Shown here: piece after piece, positions 33,358 to 41,546 of the stretch
Position numbering within the stretch: the stretch's first letter is position 1
How the letters are laid out: every line of letters begins with the position of its first letter
Assembly (NCBI RefSeq): GCF_034424805.1
Contig: NZ_JAXOUF010000009.1
Coordinates: 62,001-126,000, forward strand
DNA length: 64,000 bases
Source of the DNA: Labrys sedimenti
Lineage (GTDB): Bacteria > Pseudomonadota > Alphaproteobacteria > Rhizobiales > Labraceae
Direction: 5' to 3'
Translations under genes and position numbers: made by a program
Notes under the pieces: model-generated
The model's database searches: none
What the model saw: the letters and a program-made list of their open reading frames with translations, nothing else
Told to the model about the DNA's origin: nothing

Positions 33358-34344
33358 ATGAGCACGACCACGGTTCCCGCACCCGAGGAAAAGCGCAGCC
33401 TCCTGGCGCGCATCTTCGCCGTGCCTTCGGCTGGGCCCTTCCTGGTATTGGCGCTGTTCTGCGTCATCTTCGCCAGCATCAACGAGCGCTTCCTTGCCCT
33501 GCAGAACATCTCGCTGATCCTGCAGCAGACCGTGGTGGTCGGCACGCTGGCGATCGGCCAGACCCTGATCATCCTGACGGCGGGCATCGACCTCGCCGTC
33601 GGGGCGATCTGCGTGCTCGGCACCATCATCGCAGGCAAGATGGCGGCGCTCGGCTATGATCCCGTCCTGTCCATGGGCGTGGCGATCGTGCTCTGCACCC
33701 TGTCGGGCACCGTCGCCGGCGGCCTGATCAGCGGCCTGAAGCTGCCGCCCTTCATCGTCACGCTCGGTACGCTCGGCATCATCACAGCGGCGCTCCGCTT
33801 GATCTCGGCCGGCGGCGCCTTCCCGGTCGACGACGAATTCCTGAGCTGGACCGGCAATGGCGAACTCATCGGCGGCTTTGTGGTCACCTATGGCGTCCTC
33901 GCCATGCTGCTGCTCTATGCCCTGGTCTGGTATCTGCTGAACCAGACAAAATGGGGCCGCCACGTCTATGCCATCGGCAACAATCCCGAGGCGGCGAGGC
34001 TGGTCGGCATCCCCGTCAGGCGGCATCTGCTCTCGGTCTATGTGCTCGCCGGCCTGCTCTATGGCATCGCCGCCTGGCTGGCGCTTGGCCGCATTCCCAA
34101 TGCCGATCCCAATTCGCTGCAGACCGCCAATCTCGACTCCATCACTGCCGTTGTGATCGGCGGCACCTCGCTGTTCGGCGGCCGGGGCGGTCTCGTCGGC
34201 ACCCTGATCGGTGCGCTCATCGTGGGCGTGCTGCGCAACGGCCTGACGCTGGCCGGCATCGATCCGCTCTGGCAGGACCTGATCACGGGCATATTGGTGA
34301 TCGTGGCGGTGGCCTTCGACCAGCTTTCGCGCGGGAGGCGCTGA
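33358..34344 (+). CDS. frcC: Sugar ABC transporter permease (FrcC-like)
   Basis: This is a 328-residue inner-membrane permease of the ribose/fructose type with 8-10 hydrophobic segments. The family motif region GIDLAVGAICVLGTIIAGKMAALG and the C-terminal SITAVVIGGTSLFGGRGGLVGTLIGALIVGVLRNGL are clear. The middle GNNPEAARLVGIPVRR is the coupling loop that meets the ATPase. Its stop overlaps the frcA start (TGATG). Confidence 0.88.
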   Translation: MSTTTVPAPEEKRSLLARIFAVPSAGPFLVLALFCVIFASINERFLALQNISLILQQTVVVGTLAIGQTLIILTAGIDLAVGAICVLGTIIAGKMAALGYDPVLSMGVAIVLCTLSGTVAGGLISGLKLPPFIVTLGTLGIITAALRLISAGGAFPVDDEFLSWTGNGELIGGFVVTYGVLAMLLLYALVWYLLNQTKWGRHVYAIGNNPEAARLVGIPVRRHLLSVYVLAGLLYGIAAWLALGRIPNADPNSLQTANLDSITAVVIGGTSLFGGRGGLVGTLIGALIVGVLRNGLTLAGIDPLWQDLITGILVIVAVAFDQLSRGRR

Positions 34345-35141
34345 TGACCGCATCCGCTTCTTCCGAGGTCATCCTCGAGGCCCGCAACGTCATCAAGCGC
34401 TATGGCCATGTCACGGCGCTGGACGGGGTGGATTTCGAGCTGCGCAGGGGCGAGATCCTCGCCGTCGTCGGCGACAACGGTGCCGGCAAGAGCTCCCTGA
34501 TCAAGGCGCTGACCGGGGCACTGAGGCCCGATAGCGGCGAGATCCTGCTCGATGGCCAGCCCGTGCATTTCAAGGGCCCGCTCGATGCCCGGCATCGCGG
34601 CATCGAGACCGTCTACCAGGACCTGGCGGTGGCACCCGCCCTGGACATTTCCTCGAACCTCTTCCTCGGGCGTGAATTGCGCATGCCGGGTGTGCTCGGC
34701 AGCGTGTTCCGCCGCCTCGACAAGGCACGCATGCGCGAGGAAGCGCGGAAGGCCATGGCGGAGCTGAAGTTCCGGCTGCCGTCGATCCACAACGCTGTGG
34801 AAGCCCTCTCCGGCGGCCAGCGCCAGGGCGTGGCGGTGGCGAGAGCCGCCTTGTTCGCCAAGAAGCTGGCGATCATGGACGAGCCGACGGCCGCCCTCGG
34901 CGTGCGCGAGACCGGCCAGGTGCTGGAACTGATCCGCGCCATCCGGGATCGCGGCCTGCCCGTCGTATTGATCAGCCACAACATGCCCAATGTGTTCGAG
35001 CTGGCCGACCGTATCCACATCATGCGCCTGGGACGCCGGGCTGCGGTAGTGAGCCCGAAGACCCATTCGATGGCCGACGTGGTGGCCATCATGACCGGCG
35101 CAGCCAGGGTTGAGGATTTCGAAAAGCGCGGGCAGGCCTGA
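34344..35141 (+). CDS. frcA: Sugar ABC transporter single-domain ATPase (FrcA-like)
   Basis: This 265-residue ATPase powers the importer. Walker A is GDNGAGKSS (about 43-51), the signature is LSGGQRQGVAVARA (about 154), Walker B is LAIMDEPTAALG (about 175) and the H-loop is LISHNMPNVF (about 211). RbsA-type partners have two nucleotide domains in about 500 residues; one domain here is the arrangement of frcA in Sinorhizobium. The start overlaps the permease stop. It is the last gene before a 711-bp gene-free stretch. Confidence 0.88.
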   Translation: MTASASSEVILEARNVIKRYGHVTALDGVDFELRRGEILAVVGDNGAGKSSLIKALTGALRPDSGEILLDGQPVHFKGPLDARHRGIETVYQDLAVAPALDISSNLFLGRELRMPGVLGSVFRRLDKARMREEARKAMAELKFRLPSIHNAVEALSGGQRQGVAVARAALFAKKLAIMDEPTAALGVRETGQVLELIRAIRDRGLPVVLISHNMPNVFELADRIHIMRLGRRAAVVSPKTHSMADVVAIMTGAARVEDFEKRGQA

Positions 35142-35296
35142 CGCCGTCAAAACGATGCTTCCGGATCGTACGTTGTGGCCGGAACTTATCGCCCGTCTTG
35201 GCCTGAGACGGGGCGGAGCAAGGAGCGATTTGTCTTCTTCACCGCGCGGTTAGCCGATGCACACATCTCAGTATTGCCAGTACGAGGCGCCGGGAT

Positions 35297-35443
35297 CCTT
35301 CCCCGACTTCGGGGAAGGTGTCGCTGCGTAGCGGTGACGGAAGGGGCAGGGTGGCGCGATAATGCCAGTTCTGGCCTGCAAACCGCCACTCTACCCCATC
35401 CGCCTTCACGACGTTCGGCCACCTTCCCCGAAGTCGGGGAAGG
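35297..35443. repeat. Inverted pair of REP-like hairpins (CCTTCCCCGA type)
   Basis: Copies at 35297-35318 and 35422-35443 are exact reverse complements of each other. Each is a palindrome of CCTTCCCCGA and TCGGGGAAGG arms around 2 nt. The 103 bp between them shows no gene. Confidence 0.78.
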
Positions 35444-35546
35444 ATTACTGCGCTTCTTCTTACCAACGTGGCATGTGTGCCGGCGTGGACGAGACTATTG
35501 GATACGCTTCCGTCGAGCGCTGCCGCCAAACCCGATCGGCCCCCCC

Positions 35547-35569
35547 AAAAAACCCATACCAAGGTATGG
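35547..35569 (-). terminator. Orphan minus-strand terminator-like stem
   Basis: On the minus strand CCATACC-TT-GGTATGG is followed by G and six T. This resembles a short Rho-independent terminator, but no gene upstream on that strand is supported, so it could end a small RNA. Confidence 0.4.
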
Positions 35570-35852
35570 TCTTCACACACCAAGGCACGGTTGACCCCGC
35601 TTTGGGGCAGTGACAGAAGGGCTCTGTATCCGCGGTGCCCGGCACCTTGGATAACACCCGAAAAATCAGCTGTGGAAGCACATGGACAACGATCGCAGTA
35701 GCCGTCCGGCTTCGGTCCTCGACCGTCGCCGGAGGGGTGCGCCATCGATCTGGAACGCCGGCGGTCTCGCGCGCCGGGCGATGACCGGCGGGCCCTAGTC
35801 CCCGCCGGCTTGCCTCGCGGGTCTGGCCAAAGGCGGCCCGACGAGGTGAAAC

Positions 35853-36173
35853 ATGAACAACGTCATTCCGTTCCGCGGCCGTATCACGGCCGCCACGCTG
35901 CCCGTTTGCGGCGCCATCGTCCTTGCCTTTCGGGCCAAAGCCCGCGCGACCGCGTCCGGCGCGTCAATCAAGGCATCGGATGCTCCTGTCCGATCCGACC
36001 GGATCGAGGAACATTCCGGTGCGATCCGCGGCGGTCTCAGGGCATCATGGCACCTGAATCCGGACACGGGGCGACTGGAATGCCGCTGGAGCCTGCCCGG
36101 TTCCGGCGAAGAGCTGGATGCCTCCCATCCGCCTTGTTCGAAATGCGCCGGAGTGGCCGTCGGCGCCCGCTGA
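35853..36173 (+). CDS. Small hypothetical protein
   Basis: This 106-residue reading frame starts MNNVIPFRGRI, a start shared by small alphaproteobacterial proteins, and has GGLRASWHLNPDTGRLECRWSLPG, a motif I associate with small proteins of the order. GAGGTGAAAC precedes the ATG; the same AGGTGAAACATG context occurs before the 89-residue gene at 39480. It is 102 bp upstream of the NitT/TauT permease. A closing CSKC pair is present near the end. Function is unknown. Confidence 0.55.
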   Translation: MNNVIPFRGRITAATLPVCGAIVLAFRAKARATASGASIKASDAPVRSDRIEEHSGAIRGGLRASWHLNPDTGRLECRWSLPGSGEELDASHPPCSKCAGVAVGAR

Positions 36174-36275
36174 GCATCCCTCGGCACGGGTTCCACGAGG
36201 GCCCACCCACGCCCTGATCCCGCCCTTCTCTCCCTATTCCGCCTTTTTCGACCTTGCTCTCCCACGAGGTTCGCC

Positions 36276-38027
36276 ATGGTCTTCCTGCCCCATGACCGTT
36301 CCGGTCAGCGTTCCGTCGCGGCGTTCGCCCGCGGGCGCCTCCTGCCCAATCTCTACGATCTGGTTGCCTGCGGGCTGGTGATCGCGCTCATCGCATTGGT
36401 GCTGCACGGTGCCGCCGCGATGAGGACGCCGCTCGACGCCCTCTCCGTTTCCCCGGTCTCGCTCGATCCGGCCCGCCTGCCGGAATATGCGCTGCGCACC
36501 ACGCTGCGCATGTTCGCCGCCATCATCGCCTCGCTGGTCTTCACCTTCGTGGTGGCCACGCTGGCGGCCAAGAGCCGGCGGGCGGAACTGATCATCATCC
36601 CGGCGCTCGACATCCTGCAGTCGGTTCCGGTGCTGGGTTTCCTGACCTTCACGGTCACCTTCTTCATGGGCCTGTTTCCCGGCAGCCAGCTCGGAGCGGA
36701 ATGCGCCTCGATCTTCGCGATCTTCACCAGCCAGGCCTGGAACATGGCCTTCTCCTTCTACCAGTCGCTGCGCACGGTGCCTGGAGACCTGGACGAGGTG
36801 AGCCGTGGCTTCAGGCTGTCCGGCTGGCAGCGCTTCTGGCGCCTGGAGGCGCCGTTCGCTGCGCCGGGCCTGATCTGGAACACCATGATGTCGATGTCCG
36901 GCGGCTGGTTCTTCGTGGTTGCCTCGGAGGCAATCACGGTGGGCAACACCACCGTGCAGCTTCCCGGCATCGGCTCCTTCCTGGCGCTCGCCATCGACCG
37001 GAAGAATTTCGTCGCGGTGGCCTGGGCCGTGGCAGCCATGGGCATCCTGATCGTGCTCTACGATCAGCTCCTGTTCCGGCCGGTGGTGGCCTGGGCCGAC
37101 AAGTTCCGCGTCGAGCAGACGGCCAGCCAGCAAAGGCCGCATTCCTGGGTCTATGACCTCATCCGCCACACCCGGCTGATGAAGCGCCTGATCGCCCCTC
37201 TGGCCTGGGCCTGGCAGCGCCTGATGCTGGTGGGCGTCGGACGATCAGGACAGGCATCCTTTCGCCGCACGAAAGCGGGCTCGCCCTGGATCGACCGCCT
37301 GTGGCTCGGCCTCGTACTGGCCGTGACGGCCTGGGGGATCGTCGTGGCGATTGCCTATATGCGCCAGACCCTGTCCTGGGCCGATGCGCTCGAGGCCCTG
37401 GGCGGCGGCTTCGTCACGCTGCTGCGCGTCATCGTCCTCATCGCGGTGGCCAGCCTGATCTGGGTTCCCATCGGCGTGCTGATCGGCCTGCGTCCGGCTC
37501 TTGCGGAGCGGGTCCAGCCGCTGGCCCAGTTCCTGGCGGCCTTCCCGGCCAATGTGCTGTTTCCCTTTGCCGTGATCGCCATCGTCGCGACCGGGGCAAG
37601 CCCCGACATCTGGCTGTCGCCGCTGATGGTGCTGGGGACGCAGTGGTACATCCTGTTCAACGTCATCGCCGGTGCGAGTGCCTTTCCCACCGATCTCAGG
37701 GAAGCGGCCTCGATCTACCAGATCCGGTCCTGGACCTGGTGGCGCCGGGTGATCCTGCCGGGGATCTTTCCCTACTACGTGACCGGCGCCCTCACGGCCT
37801 CGGGTGGCTCCTGGAACGCCAGTATCGTCGCCGAGCTCGTGAGCTGGGGAGACACGAAGCTCCAGGCCTACGGCCTCGGCTCCTACATCGCCAGGGCGAC
37901 CGAGGCGGGCGATTTTCCGCGCGTCGTGCTCGGCATCGCGGTGATGTCGCTCTTCGTCACCTTGTTCAACCGCCTGCTGTGGCGCCCGCTCTATGTGTTC
38001 GCGGAACGCCGCCTGCGCCTCGATTGA
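36276..38027 (+). CDS. NitT/TauT-type ABC permease, two permease units fused
   Basis: This 583-residue inner-membrane protein has two binding-protein-dependent permease domains in one chain. The N-half has the loop LDEVSRGFRLSGWQRFWRLEAPFAAPGL and the C-half has LREAASIYQIRSWTWWRRVILPGIFPYYVTGAL, each the EAA-type contact for an ATPase. About 6 membrane helices lie in each half. Close relatives carry nitrate, taurine or other anions, but the ligand is unknown and no binding protein gene is in the operon. Fusion of both halves lets one gene replace a homodimer. Confidence 0.85.
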   Translation: MVFLPHDRSGQRSVAAFARGRLLPNLYDLVACGLVIALIALVLHGAAAMRTPLDALSVSPVSLDPARLPEYALRTTLRMFAAIIASLVFTFVVATLAAKSRRAELIIIPALDILQSVPVLGFLTFTVTFFMGLFPGSQLGAECASIFAIFTSQAWNMAFSFYQSLRTVPGDLDEVSRGFRLSGWQRFWRLEAPFAAPGLIWNTMMSMSGGWFFVVASEAITVGNTTVQLPGIGSFLALAIDRKNFVAVAWAVAAMGILIVLYDQLLFRPVVAWADKFRVEQTASQQRPHSWVYDLIRHTRLMKRLIAPLAWAWQRLMLVGVGRSGQASFRRTKAGSPWIDRLWLGLVLAVTAWGIVVAIAYMRQTLSWADALEALGGGFVTLLRVIVLIAVASLIWVPIGVLIGLRPALAERVQPLAQFLAAFPANVLFPFAVIAIVATGASPDIWLSPLMVLGTQWYILFNVIAGASAFPTDLREAASIYQIRSWTWWRRVILPGIFPYYVTGALTASGGSWNASIVAELVSWGDTKLQAYGLGSYIARATEAGDFPRVVLGIAVMSLFVTLFNRLLWRPLYVFAERRLRLD

Positions 38028-38045
38028 TTTTCCGGAGATATCGCC

Positions 38046-39380
38046 ATGAACGCTCCCGTCACCATGAATGCTCCCGTCACCATCAAGGACACCCCGCTGG
38101 TTTCGGTCTCGGGCGTGCGCCAGACCTATGATAAGGGCGGGTCGAGCCCGCTTGTCGTGCTCGACAGGGTCGACCTCATGCTGCAGCCCGGCGAGATCGT
38201 CGGCCTGCTCGGCCGCTCCGGCTCCGGCAAGTCCACACTGCTGCGGGCGATCGCCGGCCTGATCCGCCCCAGCGAAGGCAGTGTCTCCTTCCAGGGCGAA
38301 CCCGTCAGCGGCACCCGCAGCGGCATTTCGCTGGTGTTTCAGAGCTTTGCCCTGTTTCCCTGGCTCACCGTGCAGCAGAATGTCGAGCTCGGCCTCGAGG
38401 CGCAGGGTGTCCTGCCGGCCGAACGCCGCAAGCGGGCGTTGGCCGCGATCGATCTGATCGGGCTCGACGGCTATGAGAATGCCTACCCCAAGGAACTGTC
38501 GGGCGGCATGCGCCAGCGCGTAGGCTTGGCCCGCGCACTGGTGGTGCACCCCAAGCTCCTCTTGATGGACGAACCCTTCTCGGCCCTCGACGTGCTCACC
38601 GCCGAGACCCTGCGCACGGATCTGCTCGATCTGTGGTGCGAAGGCCGCATGCCGATCGAGGCCATCCTGATGGTCACCCACAATATCGAGGAGGCGGTGC
38701 TGATGTGCGATCGCATCCTGATCTTCGGCTCCAATCCCGGCCGGGTGATCGGAGAGGTCCGCGTCGACCTGCCTCAGCCGCGCAACCGGCTCGATCCGGC
38801 CTTCCGGGCTCTGGTGGAGGACATTTATGCACGCATGACCGCCCGTCCGGGCTCGGTTCCGGCGCGGGACGGTGTCTTCCCCGGTACCGGCATCGCCATG
38901 GTGCTGCCCAAGGTTTCCTCCAACGAACTCGCCGGCCTGATCGAGGCGGTGGCGGCGGCTCCCTATTACGGCAAGGCGGACCTGCCACCGCTGGCTGCCG
39001 GACTGCATCTGGAAATCGACGAGCTCTTCCCGGTGGCGGAGACCCTGCAATTGCTGCGATTTGCCGAGCTGGAGGGCGGCGATATCCGGCTCACTGCCGC
39101 GGGGAAGCGCTTTGCCGAGAGCGAGGTGGACGAGCGCAAGCGGCTCTTCGCACAGCAATTGGCAACCTATGTGCCGCTGGCGGCCCATATTCGCCGCATC
39201 CTCGACGAAAGGCCGAGCCATCAGGCGCCGGCCCGCCGCTTTCGCGACGAATTGGAGGACCACATGTCGGAGGACTATGCCGCCGGTACCGTACGGTCCG
39301 TGATCAGCCTCGCCCGCTACGCCGAATATTTCGCCTATGACGAGGCGGCGGATCTCTTCACGCTGGAGAACCCGAGCTGA
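38046..39380 (+). CDS. NitT/TauT-type ABC ATPase with C-terminal AAA-associated domain
   Basis: This 444-residue protein has an ABC ATPase domain: Walker A GRSGSGKST (about 56-64), signature LSGGMRQRVGLARAL (about 151), Walker B LLMDEPFSALD (about 173) and H-loop MVTHNIEEAV. About 170 extra residues follow, from AMVLPKVSSNELAGLIEAVAAAPYYGKADLPPLA, matching the AAA-associated C-terminal domain seen with such fused permeases; it may regulate transport. It starts 18 bp after the permease and has GGAGATATC before ATG. Confidence 0.87.
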   Translation: MNAPVTMNAPVTIKDTPLVSVSGVRQTYDKGGSSPLVVLDRVDLMLQPGEIVGLLGRSGSGKSTLLRAIAGLIRPSEGSVSFQGEPVSGTRSGISLVFQSFALFPWLTVQQNVELGLEAQGVLPAERRKRALAAIDLIGLDGYENAYPKELSGGMRQRVGLARALVVHPKLLLMDEPFSALDVLTAETLRTDLLDLWCEGRMPIEAILMVTHNIEEAVLMCDRILIFGSNPGRVIGEVRVDLPQPRNRLDPAFRALVEDIYARMTARPGSVPARDGVFPGTGIAMVLPKVSSNELAGLIEAVAAAPYYGKADLPPLAAGLHLEIDELFPVAETLQLLRFAELEGGDIRLTAAGKRFAESEVDERKRLFAQQLATYVPLAAHIRRILDERPSHQAPARRFRDELEDHMSEDYAAGTVRSVISLARYAEYFAYDEAADLFTLENPS

Positions 39381-39479
39381 ACGCCTCGAGCGCTCGGTGA
39401 TCGTCGGTATCGAGGTCGCGCTCCCGCCACCGGCGTTGGCGAGAGCCTTGCCACCCTTCATGGCGAAGGCAGGTGAAAC

Positions 39480-39749
39480 ATGCTCCGGGACAATCAAGAA
39501 CTCGCGCAGGCCATCGTCGCGCTGCAGAAGGCAGGCTGCCGGGTCGAAAACAGGACCTTTTTGCTCGCCATCGGCCTCCTCCTGTCGGGAGCCGACGGTT
39601 TCTCCTGGATCGTACGCCGCCTGTTCCTTCGCAAGCAATTGCTGCCGCTGGAGACGCAAGGCTTGCTTCGCATGGCCGCAGGCCTCAACAAGGTGGGCGT
39701 GGTGCTGTTGCGCCGACATCTGCGGCGGTATTCCCGCCATCGCGCCTGA
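39480..39749 (+). CDS. Small hypothetical protein between ATPase and kinase
   Basis: This 89-residue basic protein starts MLRDNQELAQAIVALQKAG and has a hydrophobic stretch (FLLAIGLLLSGADGFSWIV) followed by a basic end (RRHLRRYSRHRA). GCAGGTGAAAC precedes the ATG. It sits between the ABC ATPase and the histidine kinase on the same strand. No family is recognised. Confidence 0.5.
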   Translation: MLRDNQELAQAIVALQKAGCRVENRTFLLAIGLLLSGADGFSWIVRRLFLRKQLLPLETQGLLRMAAGLNKVGVVLLRRHLRRYSRHRA

Positions 39750-39827
39750 CGGTCGCGCTCGCGGGTCCGGCTCGGATGGCGGCGGCAACGGCGTGGGACA
39801 GCCCTTCCATGACGGGGAACGCAGTTG

Positions 39828-40898
39828 GTGACACGCGAACGCCTGGGATCGACCGTCGACATGCCGCTGCTGTGGTTCGCCATGGCCGGGCTGGCCTTGC
39901 TCATTTTCGTGGCGGACACCGTCACCGACCTGGAAATCGCCGTTGCCGTGCTGCATGTCGTCGTGGTGCTGATCTCGGTATGGACGGGACGGCCTCGGAC
40001 CGTGCTGATCGTCGGATTGGCCTGCAGCTTCCTGACCGTGCTCAGCTTCTTCATGACGGTGAGGGGCGATACCGAGGCGGGTATCGCCAACAGCTCCCTC
40101 AGCCTGGTGGCCATCGGCGCGACCACCTATCTCGCCATCCGGATCGAGCTTGCCGATATCGCCGTGCGCCGTGCCGAGGCCGACCTCGCTCGTATCTCGC
40201 GCATCACCATGCTGGGCGAGCTGACCGCCTCGATCGCCCACGAGGTCAGCCAGCCCCTGGCGGCCATCGGCGCCAGCAGCAATGCCGCGCTACGCTGGCT
40301 TTCCGCCTCTCCGCCCAATCAGGACGAGGCTCGGCATGCCCTCAATCGCATCGTGGAGGCTGCCGAGCGGGCTGGCGAGGTGGTGGAGCGGGTGCGCCGC
40401 CTGGTGCGCCGGGCCCCACCCTCGCGCGAACCCGTCGACATGGTCGAGGTGATCGACGAGACATTGGCCCTGATGCGGGGCAAGCTGCGCGCGAACGCCA
40501 TCCTGCTGCGGACCGAATTGCTGCATGGCCTGTTGCCGGTGATGGGCGATCGGGTTCAATTGCAGCAGGTCCTACTCAATCTCGTCGCCAATGCCGTCGA
40601 AGCGGCGGTGGAAACCAGGCAGGGAAACCGGGAGATAACGGTCAACACCTCCGCCGACGACAGGGAGGTCACCATTGCCGTCACCGATACCGGCCCTGGC
40701 CTGTCGCCGCAGGCGATAGAGCATGTCTTCGATCCCTTTTTTACCACCAAGGAGGACGGTATGGGCATTGGATTGGCCATCAGCCGTTCCATCGTCGAGG
40801 CGCATGGCGGGAGCATAGAGGCCCGGGCCGCCATGCCGCATGGAAGCATTTTTCGCTTCACGCTGCCGCTGGCTCGAGCGCGCGGACGCAAGGATTAG
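39828..40898 (+). CDS. Membrane sensor histidine kinase (FixL-type core)
   Basis: This kinase of about 356 residues has about four N-terminal hydrophobic segments (LLWFAMAGLALLIFVAD to SSLSLVAIGATTYLAI) and a kinase core. The phosphorylated His is in ASIAHEVSQPLAAIG (about 138), the N box is NLVANAVEA, and the G boxes are DTGPGLS and GMGIGLAIS. There is no PAS domain, so the signal is likely read in or near the membrane. GTG 39828 or TTG 39825 can serve as start; GGGGAA lies upstream. The paired regulator follows 4 bp later. Confidence 0.88.
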   Translation: MTRERLGSTVDMPLLWFAMAGLALLIFVADTVTDLEIAVAVLHVVVVLISVWTGRPRTVLIVGLACSFLTVLSFFMTVRGDTEAGIANSSLSLVAIGATTYLAIRIELADIAVRRAEADLARISRITMLGELTASIAHEVSQPLAAIGASSNAALRWLSASPPNQDEARHALNRIVEAAERAGEVVERVRRLVRRAPPSREPVDMVEVIDETLALMRGKLRANAILLRTELLHGLLPVMGDRVQLQQVLLNLVANAVEAAVETRQGNREITVNTSADDREVTIAVTDTGPGLSPQAIEHVFDPFFTTKEDGMGIGLAISRSIVEAHGGSIEARAAMPHGSIFRFTLPLARARGRKD

Positions 40899-40902
40899 AA
40901 CC

Positions 40903-41538
40903 ATGTCGGAAGAAATCGCGACCGTCTATGTGGTGGATGACGATCCCATGGTCAGGGATGGGCTGGACAGCCTGCTGAGATCGGTCGGCTATCGCGTCCG
41001 CTGCTTCGCCTCGCCCCGCGAGTTCATGCAGTTTCGGCGCTCGGAGGGAGCGTCCTGCCTGGTGCTCGACGTGCGCATGCCCGGACAGAGTGGGCTCGAC
41101 TTCCAGGCCGAACTGGTCGGGGCACGGGATGCCATTCCGATCGTCTTCCTGACTGGCCATGGCGACGTGCCGATGTCGGTCCGGGCCATCAAGGCCGGTG
41201 CCATGGAATTCCTGCTCAAACCCTTCCGCGAGCAGGATCTTCTCGACGCCGTGGCGGCCTGCCTGGAAAAAAGCCGCGCAGATAGTGTCGAGACGGCCCT
41301 GGGGGATGATTTGCGCAACCGCTACGCCGCCCTGTCACCGCGCCAGCAGGAGGTGATGGCGCTGGTGGTGCAGGGGCTTCTCAACAAACAGACGGCCGCG
41401 GAACTGGAACTGAGCGAAATCACCGTGAAGATCCATCGCGGCCAGGTCATGCGCAAGATGCAGGCCAATACGCTGGCCGATCTCATCCGCATGGCGGACC
41501 GGCTCGGGCTCCCCGCCAAGCCGGCAGGGCGGGGATAG
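40903..41538 (+). CDS. FixJ/NarL-type response regulator
   Basis: This 211-residue regulator has a receiver domain (VYVVDDDPMVRDGL, phosphorylated Asp about 55 in LVLDVRMPGQSG, Lys in FLLKPFREQD) and a LuxR-type helix-turn-helix (LSPRQQEVMALVVQGLLNKQTAAELELSEITVKIHRGQVMRKM region). It pairs with the kinase 4 bp upstream. The likely target is the transporter operon they follow, but no binding site is identified. Confidence 0.9.
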   Translation: MSEEIATVYVVDDDPMVRDGLDSLLRSVGYRVRCFASPREFMQFRRSEGASCLVLDVRMPGQSGLDFQAELVGARDAIPIVFLTGHGDVPMSVRAIKAGAMEFLLKPFREQDLLDAVAACLEKSRADSVETALGDDLRNRYAALSPRQQEVMALVVQGLLNKQTAAELELSEITVKIHRGQVMRKMQANTLADLIRMADRLGLPAKPAGRG

Positions 41539-41546
41539 CGACGGCG

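Larger units (their letters stand above)
35142..35852. other. 711-bp gene-free stretch rich in hairpins
   Basis: No gene is supported here. It contains an inverted pair of REP-like hairpins (35297-35443), then a run of small stems at 35554-35569, 35595-35607 and 35634-35646, and CCGGCGGG/CCCGCCGG at 35783-35806. The 35547-35569 stem followed by six T on the minus strand looks like a terminator with no gene to end. Confidence 0.65.

Noticed and set aside
35239..35745. A 168-codon minus-strand frame in the gap after frcA
   Set aside because: Part of it is translation of the two REP-like hairpins, no ribosome binding site or family is visible, and composition is not gene-like.
37245..40241. A 998-codon open frame on the minus strand
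   Set aside because: It lies opposite the permease, ATPase and kinase genes, has His/Gln/Gly-rich composition with no domain, and spans several well-supported plus-strand genes. It is a GC-driven shadow.
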